Positions 25,318 through 33,067 of a DNA stretch of 64,000 bases are shown here, one piece after another (position 1 is the first letter of the stretch; each line of letters begins with the position of its first letter). This DNA is from Poriferisodalis sp965198245 (lineage in GTDB: Bacteria > Actinomycetota > Acidimicrobiia > Acidimicrobiales > Poriferisodalaceae): contig NZ_OZ240249.1 of NCBI RefSeq assembly GCF_965198245.1, forward strand, positions 2,852,001 to 2,916,000, in the 5' to 3' direction. Position numbers and translations under genes: made by a program. The notes beneath the pieces are model-generated. The model was not told the origin of the DNA and did no database searches. It saw nothing but the letters and a program-made list of their open reading frames with translations.

Positions 25318-26724
25318 ATGCGTGTCTTGCCAGATTTCAACCCGACGCCCGAGCAGCGGAAGATCGTGGCTGACAATAGGCCCGGATTCAGAATCATCCG
25401 GGGTGCAGCGGGTAGCGGCAAGACATCCACAGCACTGCTCCAACTCCGTCTTCAGACGGAGGCGCGGCTCCGCCGTCGGCGACGGGAGAGTGCCGAAGAA
25501 CCAGTTCGAGTGCTCGTGCTGACCTTCAATCGCACGCTTCGGGGATACATCGAAGAGCTCGCCCGGAAGGCCGACAACGGCGACGATGCGCTCCAACTAG
25601 AGATCTCCACGTTCGGTGCCTGGTCGTGGGAACTCGCGGGACGAGTGTCCGTGCTCGAACGCGCGGAGGTTCGAGAGATGCTGAGCCTCGGCCTCGACGA
25701 TCTGGGCATCAGCGCCCAACACGACTTCTTTATTGACGAAATCGAATACGTGCTCGGCAGATTCCCGCCTGGCCAGCTGAATGACTATCTGGACGCACGG
25801 CGCGTTGGCCGAGGTAGGGCTCCCAGAGTTGACAGGCCTCGCCGACAGGCCTTGCTTGACGGACCTATCGCCTCATATGACGCAGCTAAGAAAAGACAGA
25901 GTCTCGTCGACTGGAACGATCTCGCCCTGCTCACTGCATCTGTACTCCCGAAGCATCGCTACGACATCGTCATTGTCGATGAGGCACAAGATTTCTCCAA
26001 CAACCAAGTACGGGCGATCTTGCACCACCTGAGTGACGACCACAGCACCACGTTTGTCCTTGATGCGATACAACGCATCTACCCGCGCTATCTCGCTTGG
26101 CCGGAGGTCGGCATCGACGCGCGAGGTATCTCTCACAAGCTCACGCGCAATTACCGCAATACCGCAGCAATTGCTCGTTTCGCGCTGCCGCTAGTCGCGG
26201 ATCTGGATGTTGAGGACGACGGAGCGCTACCAGATTTCGCCGCCTGCACCGTCGAGGGTGCCAAACCACTAGTGACTGTCGGCACGTACAACGCCCAGTT
26301 CTCCTTCATGCTGGACCGGTTGCTACACAACGCTGACCTCCGTACCGAGACAACAGCAGTGCTCAAGGCTCGCGGCGGTGGATGGTTTGACGAAGCACGG
26401 CGGGTACTCACGGCGCGCGGTATCGCCTACTGCGAGCTGACGCGAGAATCAGAGTGGCCGACTGGCCACGAGAACGTCGCACTGTGCACGATGCACTCAG
26501 CAAAGGGTCTCGAATTCGACCACGTGCTGATTCCGGGTCTCAGCCAACGGGTGACGCCCCACGGCCCAGAGGACGGTGACGGCGATTTAGAGCAGTTGCG
26601 GCGGATGTTGGCGATGGCTGTCGGCAGGGCCCGCAAGTCGGTCATGCTCGGATACAAGCCAGGCGAAGAGTCCACCTTGATTCGATTGCTCGACCCAGCG
26701 ACCTACGAGCGGGTGGAGTTGTGA
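25318..26724 (+). CDS. UvrD-like superfamily 1 DNA helicase
   Basis: A compact 468-residue SF1A helicase. Walker A is 'GAAGSGKTS' (about 29-37), the Walker B/motif II 'VDEAQD' is near 220, 'LTRNYRN' (motif IV) near 275, 'TMHSAKGLEFDHV' (motif V) near 390 and 'MAVGRARKSVMLGYK' (motif VI) near 430. It lacks the 2B expansion of full UvrD/PcrA (about 700 residues). It should unwind or translocate on DNA. It is the first gene of a three-gene operon: its TGA overlaps the GTG of the DarT-like gene, so a role in processing ADP-ribosylated or invading DNA is inferred. Confidence 0.88.
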   Translation: MRVLPDFNPTPEQRKIVADNRPGFRIIRGAAGSGKTSTALLQLRLQTEARLRRRRRESAEEPVRVLVLTFNRTLRGYIEELARKADNGDDALQLEISTFGAWSWELAGRVSVLERAEVREMLSLGLDDLGISAQHDFFIDEIEYVLGRFPPGQLNDYLDARRVGRGRAPRVDRPRRQALLDGPIASYDAAKKRQSLVDWNDLALLTASVLPKHRYDIVIVDEAQDFSNNQVRAILHHLSDDHSTTFVLDAIQRIYPRYLAWPEVGIDARGISHKLTRNYRNTAAIARFALPLVADLDVEDDGALPDFAACTVEGAKPLVTVGTYNAQFSFMLDRLLHNADLRTETTAVLKARGGGWFDEARRVLTARGIAYCELTRESEWPTGHENVALCTMHSAKGLEFDHVLIPGLSQRVTPHGPEDGDGDLEQLRRMLAMAVGRARKSVMLGYKPGEESTLIRLLDPATYERVEL

Positions 26725-27416
26725 GCGGCAGCGAGTGGGCACCGGAGGACCGTCCACAAACGGCATCGGAAGTACAGCAGGCGGCATGCTTCCCGGCCGT
26801 CGTCGATGAGGCGCTGGACCGGGATATTGCTGACATCGTCCACTTCACGCGCTACTCGGGGCTCGTCGGCATCCTGACAACGATGGACGTAAAGGGCCGT
26901 AGCTACCTGTCTGCCGAAGAATTGGTTGAATTCGTATATCAGCCCAACGCCGCGGACCGCAGTCGCGACGCGTCATGGCATGACTACATCAATCTCTCCG
27001 TGACTGGCATCAATACACGCCTGTTTAGGAAGGCCTCAGAAGAGTGGCATCCAAACGAGGACTGGGTCATTCTCAGCTTCGAGCCGAAGGTGCTCGGTGA
27101 CCCAGGCGTCGTATTCACCACGACAAACAATGCATACCCCAATGTTCACCGCGCCACCGGACTACGAGGCTTCAGACAAATGTTCGCCGCCAGCGTCCCC
27201 TGGGGGTACTACGGCGATGTCCACCATCGCCATGGGCACGCGTCCGCTGTGCCGACCGATCCACAGGCTGAGGTGTTGTATCCCCACTCGCTGGCTCTCG
27301 ACGGCCTCCAAACGGTCATCGTTCCTGACGATGATGTCGGCGATCGCGTTCACGCCGCCCTGAGCCTGGGGCCGCTGAGCCCTAGCATCAGGTGTGACCC
27401 GGGAGCGTTCCGATGA
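26721..27416 (+). CDS. DarT-like (DUF4433) ADP-ribosyltransferase
   Basis: A 231-residue protein that follows the DarT plan: 'DIVHFTRYSGLVGILTT' (about 36-52) is the NAD-binding His-x-Thr strand, 'INLSVTGINTRLF' and 'DWVILSFEPKVL' the central strands, 'VVFTTTNNAY' the ARTT-like region, and 'PQAEVLYPHSLAL' (about 181-193) the segment whose Glu is the catalytic residue in DarT. DarT enzymes add ADP-ribose to thymidine in single-stranded DNA and are toxic. It overlaps both neighbours (GTGA and ATGA), so expression is locked to the helicase and the hydrolase. Alternatively it may modify another nucleic acid or protein. Confidence 0.75.
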   Translation: MSGSEWAPEDRPQTASEVQQAACFPAVVDEALDRDIADIVHFTRYSGLVGILTTMDVKGRSYLSAEELVEFVYQPNAADRSRDASWHDYINLSVTGINTRLFRKASEEWHPNEDWVILSFEPKVLGDPGVVFTTTNNAYPNVHRATGLRGFRQMFAASVPWGYYGDVHHRHGHASAVPTDPQAEVLYPHSLALDGLQTVIVPDDDVGDRVHAALSLGPLSPSIRCDPGAFR

Positions 27417-29251
27417 GCACGACTGAATGCACACCGTCGTTGCCGCTCGGGGAAGAAGGTCCTGCAGCCTCGACCGAGTCTCGAAGCCCAACAGGCACAC
27501 TCGACTTGGGCCCGCGAGAAGATGAGCGCTCTCGCAGAACGCGCAACTCAATGCTGTGGGCGGCGTATGGAGATGCACTGGGCTTCATCAGCGAATTGGC
27601 CGATGAGCGCTTGTTGCGGCGCCGGACTCGCGGTGAAACGCTGGACAGGCTGATGCCGTGGTCCCGACGCGTCGGGGGCAGAAGCGGCGTGGAGGTGCAG
27701 CTCCCGGCTGGGTGCTGGTCGGACGACACACAGTTACGGCTGGCAGTCTGCCGCTCGCTCAGCGACCGTGGCTTTGACACCGAGACGTTCGCCAATGTGG
27801 AGCTGCCCACATGGCCCTCGTATGCCCTCGGAGGTGGACGCGCGTCCAAAGCGGCGTCAAAGAACCTCGCGAACCCTCGCGTGCATTGGTACACCAACAC
27901 CTTCAAGGGCTGGACTGATGCCGGTGGCAACGGTGCCGCCATGCGCATACAACCGCATGTATGGGCTTCGGAGCGGTTGATCGAACGCGACTACTTGGTC
28001 CCAGTCATCGAGGACAGCGTTTGCACGCATGGCCACCCGCGGGCACTCGTGGGCGCGTGCTTCCATGCCGTCTTGCTGGCTCACTGCCTTATGACTGGAG
28101 ATGCGCCAAGCCTCGACACAGCTCAAGACATCGCCACGAGCCTCGAAGGCTCAGCGCAGACGATCGAGAGACACGAGTTCCTCGGCGTGTTTTGGGTTGA
28201 CCAGTGGGAGGCCACGTCTGGTCAGACTCTTTGCCAAGGCTGGGATGCCGCTGTTCGTGAGATCGTGGATGCCATCAGCACGTCGCGCTCGGCAGTACGA
28301 GACGCAGATAATGCTCACGATGCCTACGAGCGGGTCTGTCGAGATCTCGGTCTGAGGGAGAAGCAGCGAGCAGGTAGCGGAGTTCTGACGACCGTCGCGG
28401 CGGCTGCTCTCGCGGCGATTGCAGATGACGCGTTTAACGGGAGCGTCATTGCCGCCAACGCGCTGGGAACCGATACTGACACCATCGCATCGATGGCCGG
28501 TGCGCTGCTCGGTGCGGGTGACAGGGCACTAGAGCCGCCGCAAGCGCCACTAGATTCCGGTCTTCTGATCGACGAGGCAGCCCGCTTGCGTGCACTGGCC
28601 GCAGGCCAACCCCGACCAGGACACACCTACCCCGACCTATTGCGATGGTCGGCACCGTCCACGCAAGCGGACGCGCTGGTGCGTAACGAGCATGGCCTTG
28701 CCATCGAAGGACTCGGTCCTGTCAGCGAGATTGACGGCGACCCCTACTGGTCATCTCGCCGCGATTTTGCATGGCGTTGGGTTAAGACTTGCTTCAACCA
28801 AACATTGCTCGTCAAGTCTCGCCCGACACCGCCGAAGCAGGCAGCAGGGAATTGCATCGTGGACCGCAGGAATGAGGCTCGTGCCGAAAGGATTCCTCCC
28901 AAGGCGCGCGACGCTACCGAGGAAAGATCGCTTCAGAGTCGATCTTCGGACGAAGTCTCGCGGCAGCGCAAGGCGTTCGGCGATGTGCAGTCGTCTGTCG
29001 CGAATCGTTCTCCGCGCGCCATGCCCGAGTCAACCGATCGCGATCGCGATATTCGCCCATCCCGCTCCGGTCCACGCGCGCAGTCCACGGGAATGACCAC
29101 CGAGCAATTGACCAAGTATGCGGAGCACGCCCGGCGCGTTGTCAAGGACGACAGAACGCTGGTGGACATGCTGCGGCAGGTGGCCCGCAACGGAACGCCA
29201 GCCGACTTGGCCTACGTCGCCACCAACCTCTACGACGACTTACGGCTCTAG
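27413..29251 (+). CDS. ADP-ribosylglycohydrolase (DraG/ARH family) with C-terminal extension
   Basis: A 612-residue protein. Residues about 45-375 are an ARH/DraG domain: 'YGDALGF' near 52, 'CWSDDTQLRLAV' near 103 and 'GTDTDTIASMAGALLGA' near 352 supply the Asp ligands of the two Mg ions. Such enzymes remove ADP-ribose from substrates. A tail of about 230 residues has a low-complexity Arg/Ser-rich middle and a helical end ('LTKYAEHARRVVKDDR') not known from ordinary DraG. Directly coupled to the DarT-like gene, it is the natural antidote candidate, replacing the macrodomain DarG of classical DarTG. Confidence 0.85.
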   Translation: MSTTECTPSLPLGEEGPAASTESRSPTGTLDLGPREDERSRRTRNSMLWAAYGDALGFISELADERLLRRRTRGETLDRLMPWSRRVGGRSGVEVQLPAGCWSDDTQLRLAVCRSLSDRGFDTETFANVELPTWPSYALGGGRASKAASKNLANPRVHWYTNTFKGWTDAGGNGAAMRIQPHVWASERLIERDYLVPVIEDSVCTHGHPRALVGACFHAVLLAHCLMTGDAPSLDTAQDIATSLEGSAQTIERHEFLGVFWVDQWEATSGQTLCQGWDAAVREIVDAISTSRSAVRDADNAHDAYERVCRDLGLREKQRAGSGVLTTVAAAALAAIADDAFNGSVIAANALGTDTDTIASMAGALLGAGDRALEPPQAPLDSGLLIDEAARLRALAAGQPRPGHTYPDLLRWSAPSTQADALVRNEHGLAIEGLGPVSEIDGDPYWSSRRDFAWRWVKTCFNQTLLVKSRPTPPKQAAGNCIVDRRNEARAERIPPKARDATEERSLQSRSSDEVSRQRKAFGDVQSSVANRSPRAMPESTDRDRDIRPSRSGPRAQSTGMTTEQLTKYAEHARRVVKDDRTLVDMLRQVARNGTPADLAYVATNLYDDLRL

Positions 29252-29273
29252 ACGCGTCGTCGACCGTACGCGT

Positions 29274-30569
29274 TCAGCCCTTCTGCGAGGCCCGCAGGGC
29301 GCGGGACAGGTCCGAGATGATGTCGCCGGGGTGCTCCAGGCCGATCGACAGGCGCACCAGGTCCTCGCCGACCCCGGCAGCGGCAAGGTCTTCGGCGCTC
29401 ATCTGCTGGTGGGTGGTGCTCGCGGGATGGATCACGAGCGTCTTGGCATCTCCGACGTTGGCGAGGTGTGACGCCAGTCGCACTGCCTCAATGAACCTTC
29501 GGCCCGCTTCGCGCCCGCCTTCGATGCCGAAGCTCAGGATCGCTCCTGCCCCCTTGGGCAACAGGCGCTTGGCGAGTTCGTAGTCGGGATGTGTCGGCAC
29601 CGACGGGTGGCTCACCCAGCTGACTGCGTCGTGAGAGACCAGAAATTCGACCACCGCTTCGGTGTTGGCAACGTGACGGTCCATCCGGATCGGCAGCGTC
29701 TCTACCCCCTGCAGGAGGTAAAACGCCGTGGCCGGGCTCATCGCGGCACCGAAGTCGCGCAGGCCTTCGGCCCGGGCCCGCATCGAGAGCGCCTGAGGCC
29801 CGTATTCGTCGGTGAACGCGATGCCGTGATAGCCCGCGTACGGCTCGCTGAGGGTCGGGAACTTTCCCGAAGCGGCCCAGTCGAAGCGCCCGCCGTCGAC
29901 CACGACGCCGCCGATGGCAACGCCGTGCCCGCCGAGGAACTTCGTGGCGCTGTGCATCACGATGTCGGCACCCAGTTCAATGGGCCGCATCAGGTGCGGC
30001 GTCGTGAATGTCGCGTCGAGCATCAGCGGCAGAGCTGCCTCATGGGCTGCTTCGGCTACGGCCGACACGTCGAGCACCTCGATGTTGGGATTGCCCAGCG
30101 TCTCAGCGAACAGCACCTTGGTGTTGGGCTGGATAGCTGCACGCCACGCGTCAAGGTCGCGCGGATCCACGAACGTCGTGGTGATGCCGAAGCGGGGCAG
30201 CGTCAGGCTCAGGATGTTGTGCGTGCCGCCGTAGATGTTGCGGCTGGCCACGATGTGGTCGCCCGCCGAGGCGATGGTGGCGCACGCAAGGTGGAACGCC
30301 GCCATGCCGCTGGCCGTGCAGACGGCGCCGACTCCCCCTTCGAGGGCTGCGATCCGCTCCTCCAGCACCGCCACCGTGGGGTTGGAGATGCGGCTGTAGA
30401 TGTGACCGGGGATCTCGAGGTTGAACAGGCTGGCGGCCTGGGTGGTGTCGGTGAAGCTGTACGAGGTCGTCTGGTAGATCGGCACGGCTCGAGCACCGGT
30501 GGTCGGGTCGGGCCGCTGGCCGGCGTGCAGCGCCAGCGTGTCAAAGTGCAGGAAGTCCGGCTCGACCAT
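29274..30569 (-). CDS. metY: O-acetylhomoserine aminocarboxypropyltransferase/cysteine synthase family
   Basis: A 431-residue PLP enzyme of the Cys/Met metabolism class. 'YSRISNPTVAVLEERIAALEGG' region and the PLP lysine in 'MHSATKFLGGHG' are diagnostic, and the length and opening 'DTLALHAGQ' fit MetY rather than cystathionine gamma-synthase (about 390). It makes homocysteine from O-acetylhomoserine and sulfide. GGAGG lies 6 nt before the ATG. It is convergent with the ADP-ribosylation operon, separated by only 22 bp. Confidence 0.9.
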   Translation of the reverse strand: MVEPDFLHFDTLALHAGQRPDPTTGARAVPIYQTTSYSFTDTTQAASLFNLEIPGHIYSRISNPTVAVLEERIAALEGGVGAVCTASGMAAFHLACATIASAGDHIVASRNIYGGTHNILSLTLPRFGITTTFVDPRDLDAWRAAIQPNTKVLFAETLGNPNIEVLDVSAVAEAAHEAALPLMLDATFTTPHLMRPIELGADIVMHSATKFLGGHGVAIGGVVVDGGRFDWAASGKFPTLSEPYAGYHGIAFTDEYGPQALSMRARAEGLRDFGAAMSPATAFYLLQGVETLPIRMDRHVANTEAVVEFLVSHDAVSWVSHPSVPTHPDYELAKRLLPKGAGAILSFGIEGGREAGRRFIEAVRLASHLANVGDAKTLVIHPASTTHQQMSAEDLAAAGVGEDLVRLSIGLEHPGDIISDLSRALRASQKG

Positions 30570-30657
30570 GGGTGCCTCCGGGGCGGTGTGCGGAAACTCA
30601 AGTATTCAGCACGCGAACGTCGGCGCCACCCGACGCCTGAGACTGGGCACCAGACGG

Positions 30658-33015
30658 TCAGCCTGCGGAGGCCTCGGCTGCGTTGACGGCCTCCCAGACG
30701 CGCTGGGGTGTGACCGGGATATCGATGTGCGTCACGCCGAGGTGGGCAAGCGCGTCAATGACCGCGTTCTGCACGGCCGGCGGGGCGGCGATGGCACCGT
30801 TCTCGCCGATGCCGCGGGTGCCGAGCTCGTTGCGGTCGGTCGGTATGGCGAGCCGGGCTGTGTCAATGGGTGGCACGTCTGGGGCGGCCGGGATGAGGTA
30901 GTCCATCAGCGTGGTGGTGCGCGGCGTGCCGTCGGCATCCCATTGGCCGGCTTCCATGAGCGCCTGCGAGATGCCCGCAACGGCTCCCCCGTGCTGCTGG
31001 CCTTCCACCGAGGCCTCGTGCAGCATGCGGCCGCAGTCATCGACCGCTGCGAACGCCAGCAACGTGACACGACCGGTCTCGGCGTCGACTTCAACAGCAG
31101 CAGCGTGGGTGCCATATGGATGCGTCGGGCCGCTTCGCTGCTCATCGGCGGTGGCACTGATGCCCTCCGGAGCGGCTGCTGCGATGTCGGTCCAGCTGGT
31201 CAGCCGGGACGGGACTCCGGCGACGTGCGCTCCGTCGGGTGTGAGGCTGATGTCGTCAGGGCTGGCTTCGAGCAGTTCGCCTGCAACCTCGCAGATGCGA
31301 GAGCGAAGCTCGGTCGCGGCGTCAGCAATCTGGCTGCCCAGCACGGACGCGGTCCGCGAGCCGCCGGTGACTCCGCCGAACGATGTCGCCGAGTCGGCAT
31401 CGTTGACACGCACCGCACCAGGGGCGATCCCGACCCTTGCGCTCGTGATCTGCGCCCACAGGCTGTGATGACCCTGGCCGTGACCGTGGCTTCCGCAGGT
31501 GACCAGCACGCTGCCGTCGGCACCAAGCTCCAGCGAGGCGTAGTCGGGGTCATCGCCGCTGCCAGCGGTCTGGCTGTAGCAGCCGTAGCCGACGCCGATG
31601 AGCGCCGAGCGATCCCCGGCGATCCGGCGCTCGGCGGCGAGTGCCTGCCAGCGGGATGCGTCAATGAGCTGCTGCGCCGTGTCGAATGACCGGTGAGGGT
31701 CGCCGCTGTCGATGGTGATGCCGGTTCCGGTGTCATAGGGCAGCTCATCGGCGCGCAGCAGGTTTCCACGGCGCACCTCGGCGGGATCGAGGCCGAGCTT
31801 GCGGGCACCGGCGTCGATGGCTCGCTCGAGAGCTGCGTTGACTTCCGGCTGGCCGGCGCCGCGGTACGCCCCGGTCGGAGGGGCATTGGTCACCGCCGAG
31901 CCGTAGCGGTAGCGCAGCCGCGGCACCCGGTACAGGCCCGTGCTCTGGCGGTAGCTGGCCTCGGTCAGCATCGGTGCCATGTGCGGGTACGCGCCGGCGT
32001 CGCACCACATGATCACGTCGATCCCGATGATCCGTCCGTCGGCGTCGAAGCCCATCCGGATGCGATGACGCTGGCCGCGGCCGTACGGCATCGAGACGAA
32101 TTGCTCCTGCCGGCTCTGCACCCAGCGCACGGGGAGTTCCAGCTGCTGTGCAGCCCGCGCCACCACGAAGAACTCCGGCATGGGATCGCCGCGGCCGCCG
32201 AATCCGCCGCCGACATCAGGCTCCCGAACCCGTACCGCCGACACGGGCACTCCGAGCAGGCGGCGGTACAAGTACGGCGCGCTGTGCACGCCCTGACCTG
32301 TGCTCCAGATGTCGAGCTCGCAGTCGGGCGACGCGCCCTGCGCCAGCGGTGTTCCCCGGATCAGGTCGAACGGCGTTGCCATGATCGCGCACGGCTCGAT
32401 AGGCAGCGAGGTGACCCGGTCGTTCTCGCAGGTGAGCTCCACCACGCAGTGAGCACCGGCGCAGGGGTCTTCGCCGGGCTCAGCCGCCGGGGCCGCTGGA
32501 TCGTCGAGCTCGCTGGGTGCGCTCAGGAACCCGCCGCCGTCGGGAGGATCCAGCGGGCGCACCACGTTGGTGCCTGCATCGGGATACAGCAGGACTTGGT
32601 CTGCTGCCGCCTGCTCGACATCGATGACTGCTGGCAGCTCGTCAATCTCGACGGCGACCAGCTCGGCGGCATCGAGAGCATGGGCCGGCGTATCGGCCAG
32701 CACCACCGCAACCGGCTCGCCGACAAGACGCACTCGGTCCTGGGCCAGCAGCGGCCGGGCCATCTGCCCGCCCATAGTGGTGGCCCGGTAGTACTCGAGC
32801 GGGGCGAGCCCCAGCGCCGGGGCATCCAATACCGCTAACACTCCGGGTGCTCGTTCGGCTTCGCTCAGGTCCACGCTGCGCAGCTCGCCGTGGGCCACGT
32901 TTGAACGCACGAACACGGCGTGGAGGCAGCCGTCGGGAATCGGCAGGTCGGCGGTGAAGGTCGCCGTCCCACGCAGCATCGGGAGATCCTCTGAGGCGAG
33001 TCGCGCGGTGCTCAT
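30658..33015 (-). CDS. Xanthine dehydrogenase/aldehyde oxidase family molybdopterin-binding subunit
   Basis: A 785-residue large subunit of the molybdenum hydroxylase family. The N-terminal 'a/b hammerhead' domain (about 1-110) leads to the cofactor-binding 'GGGFGGRGDP' and 'PTGAYRGAGQPE', and 'GSHGHGQGHHSLWAQI' near 540. It should carry Mo-MCD cofactor and hydroxylate an aldehyde or heterocycle. No FAD or 2Fe-2S subunit gene lies nearby, though these normally flank it. ATG 33015 is supported by TACGGT 6 nt upstream (leaderless). Same direction as the CoA-transferase gene upstream. Confidence 0.88.
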   Translation of the reverse strand: MSTARLASEDLPMLRGTATFTADLPIPDGCLHAVFVRSNVAHGELRSVDLSEAERAPGVLAVLDAPALGLAPLEYYRATTMGGQMARPLLAQDRVRLVGEPVAVVLADTPAHALDAAELVAVEIDELPAVIDVEQAAADQVLLYPDAGTNVVRPLDPPDGGGFLSAPSELDDPAAPAAEPGEDPCAGAHCVVELTCENDRVTSLPIEPCAIMATPFDLIRGTPLAQGASPDCELDIWSTGQGVHSAPYLYRRLLGVPVSAVRVREPDVGGGFGGRGDPMPEFFVVARAAQQLELPVRWVQSRQEQFVSMPYGRGQRHRIRMGFDADGRIIGIDVIMWCDAGAYPHMAPMLTEASYRQSTGLYRVPRLRYRYGSAVTNAPPTGAYRGAGQPEVNAALERAIDAGARKLGLDPAEVRRGNLLRADELPYDTGTGITIDSGDPHRSFDTAQQLIDASRWQALAAERRIAGDRSALIGVGYGCYSQTAGSGDDPDYASLELGADGSVLVTCGSHGHGQGHHSLWAQITSARVGIAPGAVRVNDADSATSFGGVTGGSRTASVLGSQIADAATELRSRICEVAGELLEASPDDISLTPDGAHVAGVPSRLTSWTDIAAAAPEGISATADEQRSGPTHPYGTHAAAVEVDAETGRVTLLAFAAVDDCGRMLHEASVEGQQHGGAVAGISQALMEAGQWDADGTPRTTTLMDYLIPAAPDVPPIDTARLAIPTDRNELGTRGIGENGAIAAPPAVQNAVIDALAHLGVTHIDIPVTPQRVWEAVNAAEASAG

Positions 33016-33067
33016 GGCGTCACCGTAGCGACGCTGGTTCTGGACTTCGAGCCTTGCCAAGAGCCTG

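Noticed and set aside
29253..29274. ACGCGT repeated about 10 bp apart as a terminator hairpin
   Set aside because: Each hexamer is palindromic by itself, the stem is only 6 bp and there is no T-tract; not distinguishable from chance.
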